Part shown: positions 31,021-64,000 of the stretch, in pieces | Position numbering within the stretch: position 1 is the stretch's first letter | How the letters are laid out: the number at the start of each line of letters is the position of its first letter | Assembly (NCBI GenBank): GCA_009746045.1 | Contig: RPFO01000003.1 | Location: 294,501-358,500 of the forward strand | Reading direction: 5' to 3' | DNA length: 64,000 nt | From: Mesostigma viride | Taxonomy: Eukaryota > Streptophyta > Mesostigmatophyceae > Mesostigmatales > Mesostigmataceae | Notes under the pieces: generated by a model | Seen by the model: the letters and a program-made list of their open reading frames with translations, nothing else | Database searches by the model: none | Told to the model about the DNA's origin: nothing | Program-made: the position numbers and the translations under genes

Positions 31021-31620
31021 GCCGGCCGGCCAGCTAGCTAGGTTGCTGCGTGGGGGAACAGGCTGCATGGGTAACCATGCAGGCTAATCACGCTGACGTA
31101 AATTAGGCAGAGAAATCGGGGGAAGATATATTACGTGATGATGTGCAAATGGCCAGCCGGGGATTCTGTGCGTGAAGGAATGTTCTGAGAATTTCGTTCG
31201 TGATATCCCCCCAGGGGCACTTAGTTGGTCGATCTTTCAGATTACACTTACTTAACAGGCCCATCAGGCTATGTCCCAATTTGCAAACAATGTGCCTCTC
31301 TAGTAGGGCACCGCAACGGCAACTTTAGTGTTCCGTGTCATACATATATAGATTTCTGGCCTGCGCTGGTTGTCTCTTTGATATATGCAATGGTCCCGAG
31401 GTTGTCATCCGATCGTGGGCCGGGCCCACTAGAAAGTTCAATGTACAGCAGAAAGAACTTAGGGTCTCCGAGCTCCCGAGAGCACCTTTCAAGCATAGAG
31501 AGCATGGTCAACACGGAAAGCAGTTCAGATTCAGTAACTGAGCACTATTACGGTGAATGCTTTTCTTCCTTAGAAAACTAAAGAAGAGAGCTCTATCCTC
31601 ACTAATGTTATAGGGTTAGC
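31021..31620. other. No recognised gene
   Basis: Contains a partial SINE-like copy at 31346-31390. The open frame at 31225-31581 runs through it and has no family match. Confidence 0.4.
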
Positions 31621-42140
<10,520 letters not shown>

Positions 42141-42713
42141 CTTCACAGGTAACAAGCTCCCGTTCTTAAATAAGGTTATTACTCTATAAAAGCACAGATT
42201 GGAACGGCCCCGAAGCCAGCGAGGAAGCAAATCATAATATACCAAATTTATGGCAATCGCCCGAGGCACCAGGGCAGTAATAATTGGACCCGATCCCATG
42301 GCAGATGATGTTACATGTCACGCGTGGCACGTTCCCGTGCGCAGCCAAGGCGATCAAGCTGCTTTGCTCAATGAAAATTCTGCTGTCATCCAAATCCCAT
42401 GGCATGGTTGCGCGGGAACGCTCATGACGGAAATGTTGAATTCTACTGGCTGATACTTAGGCGTCCGTTCCCGAGAAGCTGCTCCCCCGCATTTCTGGTT
42501 GCACGGAGGCAGTTCATGTCCGACAAGACGTTCGTCCTGATGTCCCTGCGAGATCCTGGCCTGCAGCTCGCGCTCGCAGCTCAACAGGGGCAGACACATG
42601 CACGCGGGGAAACCAAGGACGAGAGCAGTTCGAAGGGTCGGGGACGACGCAAGTTGCGGAGGGCGAAGCAGGGAGGCTATGGCCGCCTAGCGGTGCGCGT
42701 AGGCTGAGTTTGC
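42141..42713. promoter_or_regulatory. Divergent intergenic region between nadB and CNOT10
   Basis: About 570 bp separate the first recognised codons of two genes that run away from each other. It must contain both promoters and 5' leaders, and perhaps the missing transit-peptide exon of nadB. I see no clear TATA box. Confidence 0.5.
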
Positions 42714-54568
<11,855 letters not shown>

Positions 54569-55449
54569 CTTGATGGCTCATCTTTTGTTAGGTACTTTCA
54601 GTAAGGGGGGATAGTTGGTAACTTAAAATGCAAAGCTGCATTTCCACTTCATATTTGTTTTAACACTGGCATACACTGGCACGCTCGACTCTACCATGGT
54701 CCGGACCCGTTCTTCGAGATTTCCGGCCTGTGCTGGTTGTCTCTTTGATAGTCCAGGCCGTTCCTGCCTGTAGACAACCTGCGATAGAAATTACAGTCAA
54801 CTACATAGATGTAAGCTAGCTGGTGGCCTACTCTCATCAACGATCCCTCTCCCTGTTCCCCTCCCTTGCCATCCTTTTGTCAATAACGTTGTGGAGGTAG
54901 CGGCTTGCGTGCTGATTACAACCATATTTGACACTCCTGGCCGCTAGGAACAACTGCCCTGATCACGCGTGGTTGGTTTTAGCTCAACTGTCTAGGTCTC
55001 GATGAATGTTAGACAGCCATAATTTCTCATGTCCACGGCTATACACTCCACCTAGCTCCATATTCATTTCCATCACCTAGCTGAACGACTTGACAAACGC
55101 GGATAAAATAACAGCAGCTAGGCTCGAGCTTGCATGGTCCAGATGCTTCCATGCAGAGTTCTGGCCTGCGCTGGTTGTCTCGATTTGATATTTGAGACAC
55201 AATGTTTGAGACGTTTGGCGGTGCACATCGAATTAATGCGCAAAAGATCCAGAAATCATACGCCATGCTCGCGGTTCGGAGAGTCTTCTGTCTTATGGTG
55301 GGACATCAGGTGTATATACCACAAGATATGCCAGCTGGTACTGCTTCTTCGCAGAAGTATTGACATTGCGTTCGCAGTCTATACGCCCCTTTCCTCTTAC
55401 TTCACTAGTCAACTACGTTTCTATTTCGATCTTAAGCTAGCACATGTGA
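54569..55449. repeat. 3' flank of CNOT10 with SINE-like copies
   Basis: Partial copy at 54690-54745 and a longer one at 54960-55195, both plus-oriented relative to the copy at 30633. The polyadenylation site of CNOT10 should lie before them. No other gene seen. Confidence 0.55.
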
Positions 55450-55510
55450 ATAAATAATTAAATAAAACTCGCGCTAGATCCCGTTGGGGGGTCACGATGG
55501 AGGGAGGGAG
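55450..55510 (-). repeat. 3' end of a minus-strand LINE family member
   Basis: Read on the minus strand: GTGACCCCCCAACGGGA, GCGAG and a TAATTATTTATT tail, matching the end of the LINE at 30362-30421. Confidence 0.6.
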
Positions 55511-57435
55511 GGAGCGAAGCGCATATGAGCTAGGCTGGCTGATGTCTGTTGGCTACGGCTGGATAGGCTATGCATTGCTATGTTCTACCCTGCATTGGAG
55601 TTGCGCTATGGGATGGCGCCTGTCAAGGTTGCGTCAACCGAGCGTTGATGCTAAATGGCTAATCTAGCCCGTACTAAGGGGGCTTCCACAGCTGGCGGGT
55701 CAGTGTTGACGATCAGGTCCCCGCCCCGCATGCTCTCGATCGGTTTAATGCCAGGGTGGGTTCACGCTCCTCATAGTGCTGCCGCCTGCCTCTGGGGGAA
55801 CGCCAGAAGTTCTGAGGACTTGCACGACCTTGAGGGCCGGGGTCATCCCAGCCCAACACTTTAATTGGTATGCTGCTTACTAGCAGCTTCGGCACTGCTG
55901 GCAGTCGCTTGGTTCCTGCCGGCACGGTCGCTAACGACAACTGACACCCCCTATAAATGTTGTCAAGCGGCGGTGCGGGCGGCATTTTCTCTGGATATAG
56001 CGGGCTGGTTGCTGTCTGAACTGCCACTAGCTTCTGCAACGCAGTCCCTCACAGGACTTGGTTACTTTGGGGGTCCGTAACAACGGCATCAGCAAGGCCT
56101 ATCTGCCGGGACTTTACGTGGCAATTATGCGGCATGCACTGCCCAGGTGCGCTTCAGTTGTGGATCAGCCCGAGTGTTTCAATTCATATCCCGGCGCCCA
56201 CAGTGCGTTCTGACAACCGGTTGGTAACGCAGTAGTAGGAATTCCTTTTTTGTATGCTTCGCAGTTGGTGCGTGCGACCGATTCGGCTCCGGTTCGATCC
56301 AGGCCCGGGCCCCATGTGCTGCGCCCGCAAGACGCAAGTGGCTCGCCCTGACTGGACCGCGCTTAGACGCGCCCTGTTCGTGGCCGGTGACGTGGCTTCG
56401 AGGACTGGTCAGACGCCGACCACGTCTAGCGGCCGGAACCGGCGGTGCCGGGAGGCGTATATATACCTGGAGCTGTTGTTAGCGTTGGCTTTTTTAATTT
56501 TACGTGGGTGCCTTTGCTCTGACATGTAAACTTTAATTATATTTTTAATTATATTATATACCTGGAGCTGGCCCAAGGTTGGTTGGGGCCCAGGGTGACG
56601 TTGACGCGTAGCCGGTGGCCCAGGGCGGTGCTCCCAACGCCGGCTTTGCAGCCCGCGCACTGCTGCTGGCTGCCCTGCATCCGGCTGCTGGCCATGCCCC
56701 GCCGCCGCCCCGGCCCGCTCTACCGGCAGGCCACCCCGCGATCCTGGCCGCCCGGCACCGCCTCAAGCGCAACATACCGGCCGGACCCGCTGCTGCCGGA
56801 ACCAGCTAGTGAATCAAGGCCGCTCTTGTGGAGCTAGGATTTCGCACATGCTCAGGACGTAGAGGCGGCCCAGTGCATCGATCGCGGATGCCTGAAGGCC
56901 TACCGAGCTCGCAACCGTCAGGGCAAGGCCAATGTGATACCACCTTGACATTTGACCGGCTCGGCGGCCGGCGGCAGCGCACCCCTGTGGAGCACACGGG
57001 GGATGGCGCGGAGCCTTGACCGCTGGTTGTTGGCCCACGGTATTTCCTTGACAGATGGGGCTTGCGCCCCACCCCCCGCCGCAGCTCCAGTGACCCCGAG
57101 ACAGCCGCCCGTCTCGGTGTTGCTGGCGCCCCCCCCGCCGCCCACGCGGCGCGCTCCTTGGCCGCGGATCGACTACCAAGTCCCCGCCTTGAAGGAGGGC
57201 TGCCTTGCCACCAACAACGTCATCCACCGCCCTTCCGTCACTTAATTGGAGGAATTGGACGGCACCCTTGCTCGCTTGCAGTACGACATTGTTATGATAT
57301 GCTCACATGGGTCTTATTGCACCCACAGAACTTGCCGGATTGTCTATCGTGTCCGATAGCTACAGTGGCATGCCTCTGGCATGAAGGAGAGAGGGGGCGT
57401 CTCTGCCCTTTCTTCCTGTTGTGCACACACAGGGC
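55511..57435. other. GC-rich region without a recognised gene
   Basis: Several short frames on both strands (for example 56583-56837 and 57062-57520). None has a family match or splice support. It may be the body of the LINE-like elements whose ends lie at 55450 (-) and 57575 (+). Confidence 0.35.
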
Positions 57436-57715
57436 CGGATTAAAAGCACTCCGGTGCTCCGTGACTCCCCATCGGGCTCCAGCACGAGTTAATTTACTTA
57501 CTTACTTACTTACTTATTAATTAATTAATTAATTAATTAATTAATTAATTAATTAATTAATTAACTAATTAAATCAATTAATTGCAGTACGACACGGCGG
57601 TCGGTGCCGATCGACTACCTTTCGGCCGAGCTGCTCAAGGGTCCCCTGAAATCGTAGTGCATACTCAGGGATTAAAAGCACTTCCGTGACTACCCAACGG
57701 GAGCACGTGTGTAAT
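57436..57715 (+). repeat. Two LINE-type 3' ends
   Basis: First: GATTAAAAGCACTCC, GTGCTCCGTGACTCCCC, a (TTAC)n then (TTAA)n tail to about 57575. Second: GATTAAAAGCACTTCCGTGA, CTACCCAACGGGAGCACG and an A/T tail to about 57730. Confidence 0.65.
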
Positions 57716-58275
57716 TCATTAATTTATTAATGTCGATCCACAATATATGAAACAACATGATCTGCTCTAGCTGGTAAGCATTCGTTCTAATCTCTGGATG
57801 TATGATACACGTGTGATATACAATGGATCAAACCACATGGCAGCCTCCTTTCTCCTGAGCCTCATACAGTTTTTACAACAGCCAGCCTTCTGAAGGAGTA
57901 CCCGCCTGACATCATGTTGCACGCCAGATCCCAGGAAAGAGAGTCAACTTTGAGCCTGCAGTTCCCGACGTGCTGCGGGCCATACATACGCCCCTTGATC
58001 GATTATTCAATATAATTACAAACCATGCCCTACTGTATGGGCCTTGGATAGGAACTTGCCCTTTGATATAGTATAATTCAAGACGATCCACCCGGGGCTT
58101 CATGCAGAGCCTAGATATGGCCCTCATCCACATCCCCCTCTTCCTAGTAACAACTCGAGCCGGTCCCTCTTCTGAATTGTTGACCTCAGTCCCCCCTCTA
58201 CAGTCTGCACAAGCCCAGCCGGGGCAGCCTCTTCAGACTTGCCGATCCCTGAGACTGTACACCTACATTCCCCCG
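57716..58275. other. No recognised gene
   Basis: 3' flank of the minus-strand gene that stops at 58276. Confidence 0.4.
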
Positions 58276-60919
58276 CTACTGGACCGACCCAGCCGGGGCC
58301 TCGTACGGCGTCGTCTCGGGCGGCGCCACCTGAGCGCCCTTGGTCGGAAGGGCTGCCTCCTGCGGGATGCCCAGCTTGGACAGCTCCTCCACGGGGATAC
58401 CTCGCTCCGTGGGCGCCCGGGCCGCGCTCGTCGTCGTCGTCTGGTCCACCACCACCGGTTGGATCACCGACGCGCCCTGGATGGGGGCCGGGACCGCCCC
58501 CGTGCCCGGCTGAATCCCCCCCGTCTCCAGCACCGTCCAGTGCTGCGTGGGTGCCGCAGACGTCGCCGTCGGCTCGCTGATCAACTCGGGGATGCGGGAG
58601 CGCTCGGTGGTCGTCCCTGGGAACTCCCTGGACCCGCCCTCGGGGATGATGATCGTCGGGAGGCCCCTCTTCTCCTGACCGGCCTCCTCTTCCCCCTCCG
58701 AAGAGGAACTAGAGGACGAAGAAGAGGATGCGGCGCCCTCACGTTGACGCCCCTTGGTGCCCACCGCGCCCGCGGCCCCGGCCCCGGCCACCGCCCCCGC
58801 GCCCGCCCCGACCTTGGCCCCCGTCCCGACCCCCGCGCCGGTCTTCTCGCGGATCTCGCGGTCAACCGCGCGCTTGCGGGCCTCCTCCTCCGTCTCGATA
58901 CTCCCTGCCTTATCCAGCCGGATCGTGAGCGACTTGAGGTGTGCGTGGCGGTCCAGCAGCTCCACCCCGGCACGGCCGTGGAGGATATCCTCGGGGGCAA
59001 AGTCGGCACCGTAGTAGACGGGGATGGAGGTGCGGTCGACGGTGAGGCGCTCAACCGCCGCACCGGACATGGCGCGCTTGGACTTGGAGTAGGTGTACGT
59101 GTGGGTGGTCCCAGACAGGCCCACCTGGGTGGTCGGGTCCACCTGGCCGGCCTCTTGGCCTGACACCGTAGGGCCCCCCGTACCAGCGGTGGTCTGCCAG
59201 AATTATTAGGAGAAGGAACAGGGCAGACGGATAGTAGCAGGGAAGGCGGGGTGGGTGGGTGGGTGGGTGGGTGGGTGGGTGGGTGGGTGGGTGGGTGGGT
59301 GGGTGGGTGGGTGGGTGGGTGGGTGGGTGGGTGGGTGGGTGGGAGGGTGGGTGGGTGGGTGGGTGGGTGGGTGGGTGGGTGGGTGGGTGGGTGGGTGGGT
59401 GGGTGGGTGGGTGGGTGGGTGGGTGGGTGGGTGGGTGGGTGGGTGGGTGGGTGGGTGGGTGGGTGGGTGGGTGGGTGGGTGGGTGGGTGGGTGGGTGGGT
59501 GGGTGGGTGGGCAGACAAAACGTTCTAACATATCTGTTAGCACAACTTTCCCAAGACTCTGCCCCAAATGAAACAAAGACTATAAGACTCTCCTCGTCAT
59601 AAATAACGCGTGCCACAATCGCCCATAGCCAACTACTCACCGGCTTGTACATCACAAAGTCCTCAAACGCCTGGCGGTCGCCGAACACGTAGAACTTGTA
59701 GACGTTGCTCCTGCCGGCATGCAGGCCCACCGACATGCCCATGCCGCTCATCGGGCATGGGGCGGACCAGTGGTGGTGGGTGGAAAGGGACGCCGGCAGG
59801 CGGGCGACCGCAAAGCCTGGAGAAAACGTGGCGAAAAGTAAACATATCATGTGGGAAGAACAAGCAGGTGGGCACATCGGCAGTGATACAGGCAGCAACA
59901 AGCAAGACATGGGAAAGTCATGATTGGATTGCGGCACAGCCTGGGAAACAGTGTGAACTTTTTGGTATTATACTGGGTTCGAACTGTGTACCAGCGGTCC
60001 CATAACGTGTTGCTCATGTCAGAGCAAAAGGCATGTCAAGGTATGGGTGGCTCGCTTGGGAGGAGAGGAAAAACGGGGGGGGGGGGGGGGAAGGTCCAAA
60101 AAGCATGAAAGTTGGTAGAAATCTAGATTTATTATAACTATAAAAACTTGCCTAAGTCAACAACAAATCCTGAATGTCAGCAGTCCTGGTGTTATACACA
60201 GCGTTGCCGACAGAAAAGAGAGATGGAACGTATATATTGGAGCAAATGATGAGGGAGAACTAGTGTTACATCCGGCAGTAACCTCTATCTAAATTACCCG
60301 CAAATCACCTTACACAGCAGGGTCGAAAAGGGTTTTCAGTTATAAAAACGAGATAAATCCGTGCGGGATGAATACCAGTCAGAACGGCGGAAGATAAGTC
60401 ATATTACCCGAGGTGTTGGTCTTAGAAACGACGAGGCCCATCTTTCTGGTGATGGTGAAAACGACTCCCGCACACTGGGCACAACAACATGGCAGATACG
60501 GCGCGCAGATCGGCAAGGCAGCAGGAACGCATCAGCGGAGCACGTTAAGTCAATTCATTACTTGAAAATATTCCATAAGCTAGCAAAACTCCCAAATTTT
60601 CGAGAAAGCAAAAAACGGGGGGGCATTTCACGCATTATCAACATGTCTGGCACCGATTACTGCCATATTTCGTCCCTTAGGCCAGAAATTAAGTTTGCGC
60701 CATGTTCTAGTGTTAATGGAAAATCTGCCGATGGCGACCAACGTCAGAGCGACTAGGGTGATCGAACCATACCTCGCGCAGGACGTTAGCGGGGCAGTCT
60801 TTCACAATCTTATTGAATTTGTCGAGAACGTCGTGGACATCCTTTTGCAGGATAGGTGCCGTGTCCAAATTTTCCTCGGCAAGCCTTTCGTGAAGCTCGC
60901 TTTCCGTCATACCCGCCAT
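58276..60919 (-). CDS. Unrecognised multi-exon gene
   Basis: Three exons are visible: 60919-60773 (starts MAGMTESELHERLAEENLDT, helical, ends NVLRE before GTATGG), 59816-59641 (GMGMSVGLHAG, then YKFYVFGDRQAFEDFVMYKP, before GTGAGT) and 59193-58276 (TTAGTGGPTVSG to TAG). Exon 3 begins folded (TYTYSKSKRAMSGAAVERLT, PVYYGADFAPEDILHGRAGV), then has a charged helix, an Ala/Gly run, a Ser run and a disordered Pro/Thr tail. Exons 2 and 3 join in phase 0. Exon 1 ends in phase 0 but exon 2 needs one carried base, so a small exon is probably missing between them, or exon 1 belongs to another gene. I do not recognise the family. Confidence 0.55.
59249..59513. repeat. (GGGT)n microsatellite
   Basis: About 65 units, one GGGA variant at 59341, in the last intron of the unrecognised minus-strand gene. 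Gives Thr-His-Pro-Pro or Gly-Trp-Val-Gly pseudo-ORFs. Confidence 0.96.
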
Positions 60920-61264
60920 GTTTGCCTCTAAACAAAATGCACGTTATTAGCAGGGAAAGACGCGGCTTTGAGGTTTGCCAAGGTGACGAGAATGCCATTT
61001 TCGACTCATTGCTGGGTACATATATGTAGGAGCAACGGTAGCGCGCAGATCCTCTGCGAATCACGATGCCGATGCGCACTGATGCGCAGTGAGATAAGAA
61101 ACGTGCTTGTTTGCGAGTGAAGTTGCGGCCTCGCCAAAGAATTGGTTTCCGAGTCGCCAAAGGATGGATTGCGGTCGCCAAAGGATGGATTGCGGTCGCC
61201 AGAAGTTAGTTTGTGGTGCTGGGCGGAGGGTTACAGCACCAAAACATTAGTTTCCTGCACCTTG
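60920..61264. other. 5' flank of the minus-strand gene, no other gene
   Basis: Holds a short duplication of GTCGCCAAAGGATGGATTGC at about 61153-61195 (21 bp period). Confidence 0.5.
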
Positions 61265-61490
61265 GCGATGGAGTTTTATCAAGGAGACAACCAGCGCAGG
61301 CCAGAAATCGGGAGAATCCGGACCATGGTAGCTCGAGCCTGCCGTTATCTTGTCCGCGTGTTCGAGTCGTTCAGGATGATGAAGATGAATGGTGATGGAA
61401 ATGTGTTGCCTTGTGCATTGAAATTATGGCTGGCTTACGTGTAGAGCGACTATATGACCTAGACGGTGGGGCCGGAAACAGCCTGCGTTG
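61265..61490 (-). repeat. SINE-like copy, reverse orientation
   Basis: Starts TCAAGGAGACAACCAGCGCA and continues through CCGGACCATGGTAGCTC to GACCTAGACGGTGG. It is the reverse complement of 30800-31010 with high similarity. Confidence 0.75.
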
Positions 61491-61663
61491 GGTTTTATAG
61501 CCTGCGTTGGGCGACGCCAGCTGCTGTGCGATCATGACCGTGCGATCATAAGCATCCATTTTTCACGGAACGTATAATGCAACGGTGCTCTGGCTTGTTT
61601 CGTTAATTTGGTCGCTGCTCTCTGCGTCTTCTAACAGATTCCCATTCCCCTCTCAACTCCACG

Positions 61664-63126
61664 ATGTCGACGCCAACACGCTGGAGGAGGGCCTCGGCGG
61701 AGTTGCCAGATCCCTCCACACCGAAGAAACAAAGCAAGAAAAGAGGATCGGGGAATTCGGCGGCCTCTCCGATATGCTTGGATTTCTCGCCTCAGCGCTC
61801 TTCCCCCGCGAGCAAGCCGCGGCTTGTGAGGACCCTGCCTCCTCTTCAGGCGGATCGAGCAAGTGCGAGTCTGCGCCTGTATTCTTAATGTCGGTAGCAT
61901 TTTTTGGAAAGCATCGTCTAACATAACGACATTGTTTTGCGTGGCATTCGTACTTCAGGGAGAATTCGAAGGGCCTTTGAGGGATCGCACTGGTGTGTTA
62001 AGGAAGAGCGTGGTCCGCCGGTGTCCCGAGCGACGTCTACCGAGCTGCCAGCTGTGATGGTATTGTGGTGACTTACTGGCGGTTAACTGTGCTTGTCTTT
62101 GTAGGCCTTTTCTGCAATTGGGTTTACTTTGCATCAGCCATTTACACATGCATTGCTAAATGTTACATGGGGTTGATTGGCCAGCCTTTGTAAGAGATGA
62201 CCATCACTTGTTTTTTTGAAGGCAATGCTCTTCTGCCTGTTTCAATAATAGGTTGCCCATCATTCGCACCTACAGTCCATCTCAACTACATCGTTCATTT
62301 TTTCTGTGTGTGATGGCAAGTTTGCATTTTACCATACCAATAATGCTCGCATCGCTTGCTAAGGAGTATGGTTCGCGGGTATTTTCACTCTGCATTATGA
62401 ATGTAGGGGGGCACTGAGAGCATGTAAAGTGAGCAGGTATGCATCAAGGCTGAGTCGATGAGTTTTCCCAAAGTGGGTGTGCCCATGCCGCACCATGGTT
62501 TACACCCCACCTTCATCTGTTGGAAACTTGCGGGTTTTTTGTTCTGTTTACATGTTTACAGACACTTGGCGAAGTTTCTCAGAGATGTCTATTGGGTGTG
62601 GGGCAATTTGGTTTGCATTGCTGTGATGTCACATGGGACTGTGGTAATGATGAGTCACTTGGAGGGGGAAGCAAGTGTGCACACCTGCCATGGGTCGGTA
62701 GCGCCAGTATTGGATTCTCTTCGTTATGGGGAGACATTCTTGTTACATGTCAGTCTAGTTTCATAATGGTGTTGTTCTTTGTGACAAATTGGCTACTTTC
62801 TCGCGTGCCCCACACCCGTCTTGTCCATCGCTTGACTTGCGCCCTTGCTTGTGCACAATGATGCCACTTGCATTGCCATTCCTCCACCCCTCCTTATTTC
62901 GCCATGCAGGCATTAGCTGCCGCCCTCTTTTATTTCCTCTCTCATTTCCTTTAAATGCTTAGGGCTTGATTTAGGATTCAGTCGTGTACAAGAACATCAG
63001 TGTCTAAATTTGATTGTGTCATGATTGCGTTTGCTGTTGCAGGTGGGTGGCTGGACGAATGCGAAGATGGACAGCAGAAAGAGGGTTTGCGGCGGCAAGG
63101 GCGTGAACGCTAGTCACCATTGTCAG
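61664..63126 (+). CDS. Unrecognised spliced gene, 5' part
   Basis: Exons 61664-61862, 61959-62059 and 63043 onward fit in phase (1, then 0) with GCAA/GTGCGA, TTCAG/GG, ATG/GTATTG and TTGCAG/GTG borders. Exon 1 is basic with Ser-Pro and Thr-Pro sites (STPKKQSKK, CLDFSPQRSSP) suggesting a nuclear, phosphorylated N-terminus. Exon 3 contains RVCGGKGVNASHHCQ and then a good donor CAG/GTGAAA at 63127. The Cys/His arrangement at that point recalls the start of the CDCA7-type zf-4CXXC_R1 domain, which would continue in an exon beyond the window. This is a guess. If the donor is not used, the frame ends at 63312. Confidence 0.4.
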
Positions 63127-63439
63127 GTGAAACTTGAGAATGGGTACACATACCTTGCAATTGATTGCAGTACCTGGGTAAAGATTAATGATAAGCTGTC
63201 AAAAAGAAACCCAGGTCCGTTTTTTTTTTTCAGCAAGGCATGTGCAAAGAATCCTGAGATGAGCCTGCACTTGCCGGATGGTAAGGCCGTGCCTGCCTAC
63301 TCCGGTTTATAAATGCCGCAATTTTGTTTTAGCGACCTTTGGGTCATTTGCATTTTGGGGCACAAGTTTACATGGTATGGTATTTGATGATGCCAACTGG
63401 GATGTACCCTGAATAGGGCTGTATGCTCGTATGTACAAC

Positions 63440-63545
63440 ATAGAGTGGACACTCACTTCCATATTCCTCAACGACTCTAGAATTGTGGACAAGATAACGG
63501 CAGGTTTGAGCTACCATGGTCCGAATTCTTCCGCTGGTTGTATCT
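63440..63545 (+). repeat. SINE-like partial copy
   Basis: CCTCAACGACTCTAG, then GGCAGGTTTGAGCTACCATG and GTCCGAATTC, resembling 30910-30980. Confidence 0.65.
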
Positions 63546-64000
63546 ATAGTGATGGACTTTACAATGAATCTATTTTAACAAAATCGTTGCATGAGCCGTT
63601 AATGAATATCCATTATCAAGTAATAGTTGTCAAGATCACTCAAAATTAAGTGGGACAAGTCTACTTCAAGGTCTTGCACTTAATAAGTACGTAAGTACTT
63701 GCGTGTCATTAATTAATGATTTTAATTAATTAATTAATAGACACGTGACTGCGTCACGTGAGGATAAGTCCTCAGTGGGAGGGGAACATATGGGATGGAA
63801 TGGATGGCCGGTGGAATTAGCTATCTACGTCCTAGTTACAGGGTTGTGAGCACCGCGGCCCGAATCGCTATGAACGCCATACGCGGTCACACGCGGAGCC
63901 CCCACAGACTTGGGGGTACGTGGTCTCCTTCATCACTACTTGCCATCTATCCTTGCGTACCATCTGCCTCCATTAAAAATTAAATTAAATTATAACATGC
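63546..64000. other. Window end, no recognised gene
   Basis: A/T-rich (TTAA)n tract at 63708-63740 like a LINE tail, followed by the palindrome CACGTGACTGCGTCACGTG (63742-63760). Confidence 0.45.

Noticed and set aside
31225-31581. 118-codon ORF
   Set aside because: Runs through a partial SINE-like copy and has no family match.
42399-42707. 102-codon plus-strand ORF just before CNOT10
   Set aside because: Ends before the CNOT10 start, no homology, lies in the shared promoter region.
58102-59163. 353-codon plus-strand ORF
   Set aside because: Antisense shadow of the last exon of the minus-strand gene, kept open by its GC-rich codon use.
58581-59937. Thr-His-Pro-Pro and Gly-Trp-Val-Gly repeat ORFs
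   Set aside because: Translations of the (GGGT)n intronic repeat; only the flanking parts belong to the spliced gene.

Overview
The window is eukaryotic nuclear DNA, most likely from a green-lineage alga. The reasons are long genes with many GT-AG introns, GC-rich exons in less GC-rich introns, very dense microsatellites, a stack of plant/algal-type retroelements, and a spliced L-aspartate oxidase gene (nadB type; the aspartate route to NAD is typical of plastid-bearing eukaryotes). I cannot name the species.

1-22,045 is a nested transposon cluster. Two members (A and B) of one Copia-type LTR retrotransposon family lie head-to-head in inverted orientation. A (+ strand, 5' end off the window, to 9316) has a frameshifted gag. 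B (- strand, 10006-18830) is complete, with two ~698 bp LTRs, ACTTC target duplications, and intact gag and pol. The family is unusual in three ways: pol reads integrase - aspartic protease - reverse transcriptase - RNase H; gag and pol share a frame and are separated by one UGA; and the LTR ends are AGTTAA...TTAACT instead of TG...CA. A second, gag-only LTR element (5337-8207, two apparently identical 679 bp LTRs, TSD GTTGT) sits inside A, and B carries the matching empty site. B in turn sits in a decayed non-LTR retroelement. A 660 bp inverted-repeat transposon with 9 bp TSDs and more LINE debris follow.

22,046-31,620 is gene-poor. It has a small helical ORF (23226-23543, -), a three-exon coiled-coil gene (25110-26681, +), a 24 bp minisatellite (28255-28745), a 5'-truncated LINE reverse transcriptase (28954-30276, +) and a SINE-like repeat.

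31,621-42,140 (-) is a nine-exon L-aspartate oxidase gene. 42,714-54,568 (+) is an eight-exon gene for a CNOT10-like subunit of the CCR4-NOT deadenylase. They are divergent, with about 570 bp between their first recognised codons. Introns of both contain degenerate copies of the neighbouring exon edges together with their splice sites, and both carry a DNA transposon (hAT in nadB intron 3, pogo/Tigger-like in CNOT10 intron 3).

54,569-64,000 holds SINE-like and LINE 3'-end copies, an unrecognised multi-exon gene (58276-60919, -) and the 5' part of another unrecognised spliced gene (61664 onward, +). All splice models are read by eye from GT-AG sites, phase agreement and protein family matches; there is no transcript evidence.
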